Assembly (NCBI GenBank): GCA_964369755.1
Contig: CAYJFY010000040.1
Span: 1-22,600, forward strand
DNA length: 22,600 bases
Origin: CAUPWF01 sp964369755
GTDB lineage: Bacteria; Bacillota; Clostridia; Lachnospirales; Lachnospiraceae
Direction: 5' to 3'
Of the stretch, positions 15,909 through 22,551 are shown one piece after another (the stretch's first letter is position 1; each line of letters begins with the position of its first letter). The notes beneath the pieces were generated by a model. The model saw nothing but the letters and a program-made list of their open reading frames with translations. It was not told the origin of the DNA and did no database searches. A program made the position numbers and the translations under genes.

Positions 15909-16891
15909 AGACAAACGTAACAACAAAGAAAAATCCAATCGTGGAATTTTTAATCAGCTATCCAGCGGTTGCAATTATTATTATCTTAATCGTAACATTT
16001 TCACTGATGGCACCCCAGTTTTTGGGACTTCGTACATTCCAGACAATTATGAAAGGGAATGCATACCTTCTAATTGCAGCAATAGCAGAAACATTAGTAA
16101 TCTTAACAGGTGGTATTGATTTATCTGTATCCACAGTCATGGCAATCAGCGCAGTATTTGCATGTTTATACATGAAAGTTGCAGGAGAAGGCATGGCAAG
16201 TATAATAGTAGGACTTTTGATTGCACTTGGAACGGGATTATTATTCGGCCTTGTCAATGGATTGTTTGTTGGATACTTCGGAATGCAACCATTTATCGTG
16301 ACCATGGGTACTAGATTGATTGCACAAGGTGTGGCCAATGCGGTAACCAAGAGTGTGGCTGTCCCAGGACCAGAGTCAATGGTAATGTTTGGTTTTCATG
16401 AAACATTTGATATTGTTCCAACGGTTTTCATAGTTTCATTGGTAGTACTATTGATTATGGCAGTTTATGTGAAGCAAAGTAAATGGGGACGCGAGTTAAT
16501 TTTATTCGGTTCAAACAAAGAAGCGGCAAGATATTGTGGGATTAACACAAAGAAAGTTGAAGGAACAGCATATGTGTTATCTGGATTCTTATCAGGATTA
16601 GCAGGATTCCTTACAATCATTGTATTGGGAACCGCACTTCCAACGGTAGGAGCGACCAACTTGCTCGTTATCATCGGGGCAGTAGTTCTTGGTGGAACAA
16701 GTATGACAGGTGGAGAAGGTAGCGTTGCTAGAACATTTATCGGTCTTGCACTACTTGCAATCTTGACAGCTGGTTTGAATGCGATTGTGGTACCATATAC
16801 TACACAGATGATTATTGAGGGAGTGATTATCTTCATCGGATACGGTCTATCTGTAAATGTAACAGCGAAATCAAGTTCAGCAATTAAATAA
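15896..16891 (+). CDS. Sugar ABC importer permease 2 (RbsC family)
   Basis: Second CUT2 permease, 331 residues, with about eight to ten hydrophobic helices. The signature ETLVILTGGIDLSVSTVMAIS is present, and the C-terminal VVLGGTSMTGGEGSVARTFIGL matches the ATPase-contact region. The start ATG follows AGGGG with about 10 bases spacing. It ends the importer transcript: a T-tract terminator lies about 50 bases downstream. The operon order ATPase, permease, binding protein, permease resembles importers with heterodimeric channels such as YtfT-YjfF or LsrC-LsrD, though the gene order differs. Substrate is unassigned. Confidence 0.93.
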   Translation: MAKVKTNVTTKKNPIVEFLISYPAVAIIIILIVTFSLMAPQFLGLRTFQTIMKGNAYLLIAAIAETLVILTGGIDLSVSTVMAISAVFACLYMKVAGEGMASIIVGLLIALGTGLLFGLVNGLFVGYFGMQPFIVTMGTRLIAQGVANAVTKSVAVPGPESMVMFGFHETFDIVPTVFIVSLVVLLIMAVYVKQSKWGRELILFGSNKEAARYCGINTKKVEGTAYVLSGFLSGLAGFLTIIVLGTALPTVGATNLLVIIGAVVLGGTSMTGGEGSVARTFIGLALLAILTAGLNAIVVPYTTQMIIEGVIIFIGYGLSVNVTAKSSSAIK

Positions 16892-16940
16892 CAGAATTCT
16901 TTGAAGAAATAATCTGTTAAAAGTAACTACAAAAGCATGG

Positions 16941-16971
16941 AATGGGTATACCGAATGGTATCCCATTTTTT
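16941..16971 (+). terminator. Rho-independent terminator of the ABC importer operon
   Basis: AATGGG-T-ATACC pairs with GGTAT-CCCATT around a GAAT loop, with one bulged T. The stem is followed immediately by a T-run (ATTTTTTG). It lies 49 bases beyond the second permease. Its T-run is also the 5' arm of the next inverted repeat. Confidence 0.8.
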
Positions 16972-17010
16972 GTATAAGTGGAAACTGGGTTGCTACTTAT
17001 ACAAAAAATG
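16964..17010. repeat. 16-bp perfect inverted repeat overlapping the terminator
   Basis: CATTTTTTGTATAAGT (16964-16979) and its exact complement ACTTATACAAAAAATG (16995-17010) flank a 15-base loop. The left arm contains the T-run and part of the stem of the preceding terminator. The two hairpins therefore cannot both form completely in RNA, an arrangement like an attenuator/antiterminator pair. Confidence 0.75.
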
Positions 17011-17024
17011 ATTCACAAGACGAT

Positions 17025-17033
17025 TGCTATAAA
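17025..17033 (+). promoter_or_regulatory. Extended -10 promoter candidate for the UPF0303 gene
   Basis: TGC followed by TATAAA makes an extended -10 about 60 bases before the start codon. No good -35 is visible at 16-18 bases upstream. The right arm of the inverted repeat occupies that position. Confidence 0.35.
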
Positions 17034-17093
17034 TTGAGAGAGAAAGTGGTGGTCTTGAAGGTAGAAAATAAAATAAGAAAAGAGGAAGAAGAC

Positions 17094-17585
17094 ATGACAG
17101 ACACACAAGTATTAGACATTTTAAACGCACAGGAAGAGGCATTGGTATTCGATCATTTCACAAATTCAGATGCATGGGATTTGGGTAACATTCTGGTAGA
17201 CGAAGCAAGAAAAGGCGGTTTCCAACCAGCAATCATCATTCGTCTAATGAGCGGATACACCGTATTCCAATATGGATTCGATAACACAGGTCTAAACCAT
17301 GAACATTGGTTGGTGAGAAAAGAAAGAGTTGCAAAACTACATATGGCAAGCTCGATGAAGGTAGACTACTTATTGAAGACAACAGGCTCAGCGATGACAG
17401 ATTGGTTCATGGATCCAATGGAATATTCAACTTGTGGAGGTGCATTCCCAATCAAGGTAAAAGGTGTTGGAATGGTGGGAACAATCTTAGTATCAGGGAT
17501 TTCAGTATTAACAGACCATGATCTGATCATTGGTGCATTAATGAAATATCTAGGGGTGGATAAGTTGGAGAGAATTCAAGACTAA
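17094..17585 (+). CDS. UPF0303 / haem-degrading-domain (GlcG/HbpS-like) protein
   Basis: A 163-residue soluble protein of the UPF0303 family, which falls in the haem-degrading (HbpS/GlcG-like) superfamily. The start at 17094 follows AGAGGAAGA and gives the family's usual length. An upstream ATG at 17034 would add 20 unlike residues. Family landmarks are EEALVFDHFTNSDAWDLG near the start, WLVRKERVAKLHMASS in the middle, and the closing CGGAFPIKVKGVGMVG, then SGISVLTDHDLIIGAL. Members of the superfamily bind haem or corrinoid-like ligands in some cases, but the cellular role of UPF0303 proteins is unsettled. A decayed relative lies at 22245-22502. The gene sits between the importer terminator and a giant palindrome. 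Confidence 0.85.
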   Translation: MTDTQVLDILNAQEEALVFDHFTNSDAWDLGNILVDEARKGGFQPAIIIRLMSGYTVFQYGFDNTGLNHEHWLVRKERVAKLHMASSMKVDYLLKTTGSAMTDWFMDPMEYSTCGGAFPIKVKGVGMVGTILVSGISVLTDHDLIIGALMKYLGVDKLERIQD

Positions 17586-17603
17586 ACCAGGTCAAGTATC
17601 TAC

Positions 17604-17777
17604 GTAGCTCCCACAACTCTTTTCAGAACCTGCTATGCTTCCGATTTTTTGTCTCTGTTTGATTGTGTATGGAAAAACAAAACTCGCTTTGCTCAGACAG
17701 TTGTTTTTCCATACAACAATCGACAAAAAATCGGAAGCATGTACGCAATGGTTCTGACGTAGAGTTGTGGGAGCTAC
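17604..17777. repeat. 174-nt imperfect palindrome between convergent genes
   Basis: The outer arms GTAGCTCCCACAACTCT and AGAGTTGTGGGAGCTAC match exactly. Moving inward, complementary blocks recur: CAGAACC/GGTTCTG, ATGCTTCCGATTTTTTGTC with its complement, GATTGT/ACAATC, and GTATGGAAAAACAA with its complement. They are separated by small insertions (for example six extra bases in the left arm). A 20-base loop at 17681-17700 is unpaired. The whole can form one hairpin or cruciform of about 70 pairs. It fills the gap between the UPF0303 stop (18 bases away) and the Rpn-family stop (25 bases away). No clear target-site duplication is visible. It may be a bidirectional terminator, a palindromic mobile element, or both. 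Confidence 0.9.
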
Positions 17778-17802
17778 TTTGCTATCGACAAGTTTGCAAT
17801 TG

Positions 17803-18669
17803 CTAAATGTCTTGCTTTTTTAGGTGGTGGATAGCTTCCTCTTCGCTTAGTTTCATTTGAAGCATCAATTGTTGAACAATTATTTTCTCGGAAGCATTAA
17901 CGGATTTTAAGGAATTAATAATAGCAGCAATTCCTTCAGCACGTCCTTCAGCATAGCTTTCTTCTTTCTCTTGTGCGATATGTTTTTGTGCATCGTATTC
18001 GAATATACTCACAAGTATTACCTCCGATCTATGTGCGGTGAGAAAGTCAACTAGGATGTTGTTTTGAATGCAGAGATTAATTGCGTATTCGATTGCTTCT
18101 TCAATGGAAAATTCTTTCGGTGCATCTTTAATGGCTTGAATTAAAAATGCATAGTCATGAAGGGTTTTGCACTGTTTCATCAATTCTGCGTTATGTCCTT
18201 TGTTGATGTTTAATACCAGTACCTTCAATTCTAGATTGATGTCGTCATCTGCAATCTGATAAGCGTCAGATAATTTATGAATACTGCGATCTGGCATGTC
18301 TTTTGAACCGTTGAAGAATACCACAAAGTGGGGTGGTGGCAAGGGAATGGTCTTGCTACCGTATAGGTTGGCATCGGCTGTGAGTTTGGAGTAGAGATGT
18401 GAGATATAGAAGAGATAACGGAGCGGGAGGTTTCCACTCCAAGTAGATTGGTGTTCGTAGAGCGATAGACGTCCAGCGACGATGAATGAAATATCATTCT
18501 TATAGGAAAGATAGATGACATCTTCCAATGTGGTAACTACGAGTTCCTCTGTATTCCTATAGTTGGTTCCTCTAATTGCGTTGTATAAAGAAAGTAAGTC
18601 TTTCTTTTCAGAAAATAGCATCCGAAAGAGTCCGTCCTTGTGTTTGTGGTTAATGGTGCTTGGTGTCAT
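17803..18669 (-). CDS. Rpn-family PD-(D/E)XK nuclease / putative transposase
   Basis: A 288-residue member of the Rpn/PDDEXK_2 group (recombination-promoting nucleases, often called putative transposases). The opening KHKDGLFRMLFSEKKDLLSLYNAI is the typical 'D..F..lf....llsllNa' entry. The nuclease core shows D59 and the E-x-Q pair E72/Q74 in LSLYEHQSTW, the usual variant of PD-(D/E)XK in this group. LRYLFYISHLYSKL follows. The end is helical with YAEGRAEG and an acidic C-terminal helix, as in relatives. The second of two close ATG codons is chosen: AAGGAGG is 8 bases upstream of it but only 2 from the first. The N-terminal extension up to 18834 is unlike the family. It lies beside the 174-nt palindrome. 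Confidence 0.88.
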   Translation of the reverse strand: MTPSTINHKHKDGLFRMLFSEKKDLLSLYNAIRGTNYRNTEELVVTTLEDVIYLSYKNDISFIVAGRLSLYEHQSTWSGNLPLRYLFYISHLYSKLTADANLYGSKTIPLPPPHFVVFFNGSKDMPDRSIHKLSDAYQIADDDINLELKVLVLNINKGHNAELMKQCKTLHDYAFLIQAIKDAPKEFSIEEAIEYAINLCIQNNILVDFLTAHRSEVILVSIFEYDAQKHIAQEKEESYAEGRAEGIAAIINSLKSVNASEKIIVQQLMLQMKLSEEEAIHHLKKQDI

Positions 18670-18676
18670 AGTCATT

Positions 18677-18714
18677 TCCTCCTTGTAATACAAGGAAAAG
18701 GGGCATCCCTTCCT
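18677..18714 (-). promoter_or_regulatory. Nested hairpins over the Rpn-gene ribosome binding site
   Basis: On the minus-strand transcript the Shine-Dalgarno AAGGAGG overlaps the right arm of the near-perfect palindrome CCTTGTA-N-TACAAGG. The left part of that palindrome also belongs to a second stem (CAAGG-AAGGG with CCCTT--CCTTG, GCAT-type loop). Pairing could hide or expose the binding site, giving low or switchable translation. Confidence 0.4.
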
Positions 18715-18896
18715 TGTTCTTGAATATGGAAGGAGAGTATCTACTTCGAGATTCTTCTCCTTGCTATGGTTGATAAGGGTACGCAAAGCATGAAAAGAGT
18801 TTCGAAATAAGATAGTCCTATGACTAAGATGCACGGATGTGCAAGAGTGATAGACTCTGTATGCTTTGGATAAAGTTTAACATATGAGTGAAATGA

Positions 18897-18918
18897 TTTC
18901 AAGAAAAAACTCTTGAAA
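18897..18918. promoter_or_regulatory. Operator-like palindrome over the -35 elements
   Basis: TTTCAAGA and TCTTGAAA, exact complements, are separated by AAAAAC. The right arm contains the -35 TTGAAA of the + strand promoter. By symmetry, the left arm contains TTGAAA on the minus strand. This is the expected size and position for a dimeric repressor site. The cognate regulator is not identifiable. Confidence 0.55.
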
Positions 18919-18941
18919 AATACAAAAAAAAGTATTATAAT
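18913..18941 (+). promoter_or_regulatory. Promoter of the CoA-transferase operon
   Basis: TTGAAA (18913-18918) and a perfect TATAAT (18936-18941) are separated by exactly 17 bases. The leader to the start codon is about 60 bases and contains a weak CATTC...GAATG hairpin around 18961-18978. Confidence 0.75.
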
Positions 18942-19007
18942 AACATCAACTATAAAACGGCATTCTATATATGGAATGAAATAGAATGAAAGATGGAGGA
19001 TTTTAAA

Positions 19008-20150
19008 ATGAAATTATTAGATGGAATTATTGTACTAGACTTTGCACAATACCTAGCGGGACCTTGGGCTGCAACGAAGTTGGCCGATTTGGGAGCTAGG
19101 GTTATTAAGATCGAGCGTCCAAATGGTGGGGATAACAGTAGAAGACTTACTCTTTGTAATCTTGTTGTGGATGGTGACAGTACAGTGTATCACTCTATGA
19201 ATAGAAATAAAGAGAGTTATACCGTTAATATGCGTGATAAAGATGAACTAGAAAAAGTAAAGAAATTAATTGCAAAAGCAGATGTTATGATTGAGAATTT
19301 CAGACCTGGTATCATGGACAAGATTGGTATTGGATATGAAGATGTTAAGAAGATTAATCCAAAGATGATCTATGCAAGTGTATCTGGTTATGGTTCGCAA
19401 GGACCATTGGTTAAGAAACCAGGGCAAGATTTGATTGTGCAATCCATGTCAGGGATTCCATGGTTGAGTGGAAATCATGGAGAGAACCCAATGCCTATGG
19501 GACTTGCAGTTGCGGATATGTTTACTTCGATGAATGTGGTGGAGGGGATTTTAGCAGCATTAATCGGACGCAGCAAGACAGGAGAAGGGGCGCACGTTGA
19601 GGCGTGTCTATTAGAGTCTGCTTTGGATCTACAATTCGAACCAATCACGACATTCTTCCATAATGGAAATCAATTACAAGATAGAAGTGCGGTAAATAAT
19701 GCACATGCGTACTTGGCAGCACCGTATGGGGTTTATCAAACAGCAAATGGATATATGTGTGTGTCTATGGGACCAATTACACAACTAGGAGAGTTACTAG
19801 GTTGTGCAAAATTAACAGAGTACACAGATGCGGATGAGTGGTTCACAAAGCGTGACGAGATTAAACAAATCTTGGCAGATCACTTGATGACAGGAACCAC
19901 AGAGAAGTGGCTAGAGGTTCTAGAGGCAGCTGATTTCTGGGCTGGACGTGTGAATACAATCGAAGATGTTGTGAATGATCCAGCGCTTAGTGCAGACATG
20001 TTCCAAGAGGTTGTGAGAAAGAATGGAACGGTAATCAAAACAACAAGAACACCACTTCGCATCAATGGGGAGCCAGTATTTGCGAAGAAGGGAGCACCTG
20101 TACTTGGAGAAGATACAGATGCAATCAATAAAGAATTTGGAATTTGTTAA
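19008..20150 (+). CDS. CaiB/BaiF family (class III) CoA-transferase
   Basis: Class III CoA-transferase that moves CoA between carboxylic acids without a ping-pong glutamyl-CoA. The 380-residue start at 19008 is chosen because GGAGG is 8 bases upstream. An ATG at 18993 overlaps that signal. The family opening LLDGIIVLDFAQYLAGPWAA is followed by ADLGARVIKIERPNGGD, NRNKES and ENFRPGIMDKIGIGYE. D170 in LAVADM matches the catalytic aspartate of formyl-CoA transferase (D169). It leads an operon with a signal-less solute-binding protein (25 bases after) and an enoyl-CoA hydratase, suggesting activation and beta-oxidation-like processing of an organic acid. The acid is not evident; carnitine, bile acid or aromatic-acid relatives cannot be separated by eye. 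Confidence 0.93.
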   Translation: MKLLDGIIVLDFAQYLAGPWAATKLADLGARVIKIERPNGGDNSRRLTLCNLVVDGDSTVYHSMNRNKESYTVNMRDKDELEKVKKLIAKADVMIENFRPGIMDKIGIGYEDVKKINPKMIYASVSGYGSQGPLVKKPGQDLIVQSMSGIPWLSGNHGENPMPMGLAVADMFTSMNVVEGILAALIGRSKTGEGAHVEACLLESALDLQFEPITTFFHNGNQLQDRSAVNNAHAYLAAPYGVYQTANGYMCVSMGPITQLGELLGCAKLTEYTDADEWFTKRDEIKQILADHLMTGTTEKWLEVLEAADFWAGRVNTIEDVVNDPALSADMFQEVVRKNGTVIKTTRTPLRINGEPVFAKKGAPVLGEDTDAINKEFGIC

Positions 20151-20175
20151 TTAAAAAATAAAAGAGGAGAGTCAG

Positions 20176-21342
20176 ATGATTAAATTAAAAGGTATGACAT
20201 GGTCTCATGAACGTGGAATTAAACCATTGGTAGAGGCTTCTAAGGTATATAAAGAAAAGTATGGTGTGGAGATTGAGTGGGATGCTAGGAGTCTCAGTGA
20301 TTTTGAATTATTTCCACTCGAAGAGTTAGCAGATAAGTATGATTTTATTATGATTGACCATCCACACATTGGAATCGCAGTAGATAAAAACTCACTCATA
20401 CCATTAGATGAGCAGTTAAGTGAAGAGTTTTTAGCAGTGCAAAAAGATGGGGCAGTAGGAAAGAGCTATGATAGTTATTATTGGGAGGGACATCAATATG
20501 CAATTCCTCTTGATGCTGCAGCACAAGTAAGCGCATATCGTCCGGAGTTGATGCCAGAAAACTGTAAAATGCCACCACGCACATGGGAAGATGTGTTAGA
20601 GGTCGCAGCAAACTTGCCAGAAGGCAAGAAGATTGCCATTCCATTTGTACCGGTACATGCTTATTCTAGTTTTTTCACCGTATGTTCTCAAATCTCAGAG
20701 AATCGTGGGTTCTGGAGTGAGGGACAAGACTTGGAAGAAGAAGTTGGAATCAAGGGTCTTGAGTTGCTAGAGTCGATCTTGAAGGTTGCTCACAAAGATT
20801 CAAAAGATATGGATCCAATCAATATGCTTGATCGAATGATGGATGAAGATGAGATGGTGTATTGCCCATTGGTGTATGGATACTCTAATTATGCACGTGA
20901 AGGGTATGGCAAGAATGTGGTAATCTTCAATGAAATGCCAAAACTAAATGAGAAACCAGAGGGAAGCATGATTGGTGGAGTTGGACTATCGGTTACAACA
21001 AGCTGTAAGCACATGAAAGAAGCGATGAATTTCGTAAAGATGGTTTCTACGCCAGAATTCCAAAAGACAAATATCTTTGATGAAGGTGGACAACCAGGAC
21101 ATATTGAGGCATGGAAGGATGATCATGTAAATGAAGGTTCAAACGGATTCTTCATCAATACATTGGAGACTCTTACTTATGGATCACTACGTCCTAGATT
21201 CCCAGGATATATTGACTTTCAGGCTGAAGCGGGAGCGAGAATTCGCAAGTTTGTAACAGAATGTAATCCAAACAAAGCAGCATTTGTAAAGGAATTAAAT
21301 GAATTGATCAAAGAGTGCAGAGCAAACAAAGGATTGAACTAA
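20176..21342 (+). CDS. Family 1 solute-binding-like protein without a signal peptide
   Basis: A 388-residue protein with the fold landmarks of ABC importer family 1 (MalE/UgpB-like) binding proteins. These include YWEGHQYAIPLDAAAQVSAYR, the 'P.TWEDVLEVA' helix, GSMIGGVGLSVTTSCKHMKEAMNFV and the late 'TPEFQK...GGQPGH' stretch. The N terminus MIKLKGMTWSHERG is already the first beta strand. There is no hydrophobic signal or lipobox, and an in-frame TAA at 20152 excludes an upstream extension. The start follows AGAGGAGAG. The protein should therefore remain in the cytoplasm. No permease or ATPase for family 1 binding proteins is nearby. Sandwiched between acyl-CoA enzymes, it may bind the pathway's acid or a regulator ligand inside the cell. 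This is inference. Confidence 0.85.
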   Translation: MIKLKGMTWSHERGIKPLVEASKVYKEKYGVEIEWDARSLSDFELFPLEELADKYDFIMIDHPHIGIAVDKNSLIPLDEQLSEEFLAVQKDGAVGKSYDSYYWEGHQYAIPLDAAAQVSAYRPELMPENCKMPPRTWEDVLEVAANLPEGKKIAIPFVPVHAYSSFFTVCSQISENRGFWSEGQDLEEEVGIKGLELLESILKVAHKDSKDMDPINMLDRMMDEDEMVYCPLVYGYSNYAREGYGKNVVIFNEMPKLNEKPEGSMIGGVGLSVTTSCKHMKEAMNFVKMVSTPEFQKTNIFDEGGQPGHIEAWKDDHVNEGSNGFFINTLETLTYGSLRPRFPGYIDFQAEAGARIRKFVTECNPNKAAFVKELNELIKECRANKGLN

Positions 21343-21392
21343 TTCAAAACATATGAATTTTGAAGCATATGAATATAGAAGGAGATGTGAAC

Positions 21393-22157
21393 ATGGAAGA
21401 AGGAATTGTATACGAGAAAGTTGGTCGTATTGGTAAGATTACCATTAATAGACCAAGTAAAATGAATTCCATTACGAAAGAAATGGGAGAAGCACTTCAC
21501 AAAGTAGCAGCAGAGGTGAATGCAGATGCAGAAGTAGCGGTTGTACTACTTACAGGAGAAGGTGAGAGAAGCTTTTCTACAGGAAGTGATATCAAATTGC
21601 TACATCAATATGGTACACCGTTCGAACTTCGTAATCGCCTAGATTACTGTGCCGCAATCAGAAGCATTCGCAAACCAGTCGTGTCCAAAATCAAAGGCTA
21701 TGCACTAGGTGGAGGAATTGAGTTGGTATTGGCAACTGATATTAGAATTGCAACAGAAACAGCCTCATTTGCAGTATCAGAAGTACACCATGGATGGACA
21801 TCAGGAAGTGGTGCTACACAATTATTGGGTAGATTGATGTCTTATAATCAGGCGGCAGAACTTGTACTAACAGGAAAGAGAATCGATGCCCAGGAGGCAT
21901 ATAGATTAGGAGTCATCAATCAAGTGGTGCCAATGGAAGAAATCGATGCATATGTAGATGAAATGCTTGAGAGCATGAGCCAGCAATCGTCAACAGCAAT
22001 GCAATTGATTAAGCAAAACTTGCGCGCTTCTCAAAATATGGGAATGGATCAGGGATTGCAATATGAGAATGATTTATTTGCATTTAGTTTCACCACAGAA
22101 GATGCCAAAGAAGGGCAGGCGGCATTTGCAGAGAAGAGAAAGCCAGTATTTAAATAA
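21393..22157 (+). CDS. Enoyl-CoA hydratase/isomerase family protein (crotonase)
   Basis: A 254-residue crotonase-fold enzyme, probably hydrating an enoyl-CoA. The start at 21393 has GAAGGAGA about 8 bases upstream. An ATG at 21360 lacks such a site. The oxyanion-hole elements are FSTGSDIK (61-68) and YALGGGIE (103-110). Both catalytic glutamates of rat mitochondrial hydratase are present with the exact 20-residue spacing: E110 in GGGIE and E130 in VSEVHHG. The C-terminal FTTEDAKEGQAAFAEKRKPVF is also typical of true hydratases. It is last in the operon with the CoA-transferase and the signal-less binding protein, and is followed by a large palindrome. Confidence 0.92.
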   Translation: MEEGIVYEKVGRIGKITINRPSKMNSITKEMGEALHKVAAEVNADAEVAVVLLTGEGERSFSTGSDIKLLHQYGTPFELRNRLDYCAAIRSIRKPVVSKIKGYALGGGIELVLATDIRIATETASFAVSEVHHGWTSGSGATQLLGRLMSYNQAAELVLTGKRIDAQEAYRLGVINQVVPMEEIDAYVDEMLESMSQQSSTAMQLIKQNLRASQNMGMDQGLQYENDLFAFSFTTEDAKEGQAAFAEKRKPVFK

Positions 22158-22177
22158 ATAAGTTATTACATAAGATA

Positions 22178-22222
22178 TTAGAATGGGAGTAAAACTCAAC
22201 TTGAGTTTTACTCCCATTCTAA
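22178..22222. terminator. Perfect 22-bp-arm palindrome, probable bidirectional terminator
   Basis: TTAGAATGGGAGTAAAACTCAA (22178-22199) is exactly complementary to 22201-22222, with a single C between them. It separates the crotonase gene from the minus-strand UPF0303 remnant. Neither side has a T-run, so termination may depend on the very stable stem alone, or the element may have another role. Confidence 0.7.
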
Positions 22223-22244
22223 GTGTTAAAGACATGTTATAAAC

Positions 22245-22502
22245 TTATTTTACTACATCGGAGCAGGCTGCCAATGCTTCAATGATTAGGTCGTGATCTG
22301 TCTGCTCTGATAATCCAGAGACTGCGATTCCACCAATTAGTCTTCCGCCTTTTAATATGATAGGAAAACCACCACCAAGAAAGGCAAAGATTTCTGGATC
22401 GAGATTCCAACGATTCGTGGCAGCTTTTTCAGCGAGATAACTTCCAATCTCCCATGCGGTTTCATTCGTGAATCGTTCGAACCGATAGGTTTCTTCTTGT
22501 TG
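22245..22502 (-). pseudogene. Decayed UPF0303 (haem-degrading-like) gene remnant
   Basis: The minus strand encodes 85 uninterrupted codons ending in DVVK and TAA. The reading begins directly after an in-frame TAA at 22503-22505 and has no start codon. The first part (EETYRFERFTNETAWEIG) matches the N-terminal region of UPF0303 proteins, and the last part (FLGGGFPIILKGGRLIGG, then SGLSEQTDHDLIIEAL) matches the C-terminal region. About 65 residues seen in the middle of the intact relative at 17094-17585 are missing. An ATG at 22509 is out of frame. This is a remnant with lost start and internal in-frame deletion, or less likely a short domain read by non-standard initiation. Confidence 0.8.
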
Positions 22503-22551
22503 TTAGCATATTATGCATAATGCAAAGGGGGATAAGAGCTATCAGTGTCAC

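Larger units (their letters stand above)
18670..19007. other. 338-base divergent intergenic region
   Basis: This gap between the Rpn-family gene (-) and the CoA-transferase gene (+) holds nested hairpins over the Rpn ribosome binding site, an operator-like palindrome at 18897-18918, and a good + promoter. A weaker - promoter has TTGAAA in the palindrome and TAAACT 17 bases further left. Between 18715 and 18868 no gene or recognisable site was found. An open frame there is only the upstream extension of the Rpn frame. Confidence 0.6.

Noticed and set aside
15958..16350. 130-codon minus-strand frame inside permease 2
   Set aside because: An antisense shadow whose hydrophobic character mirrors the membrane helices on the + strand.
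17681..17700. CRISPR-like or integron-like element in the palindrome loop
   Set aside because: There is only one palindrome with no repeated unit or spacers, and no integrase or Cas gene in the window.
18670..18834. N-terminal extension of the Rpn-family frame by 55 residues (ATG at 18834)
   Set aside because: The added residues do not resemble the family. A strong AAGGAGG lies inside, positioned for the ATG at 18669, and the family's conserved start begins just after that codon.
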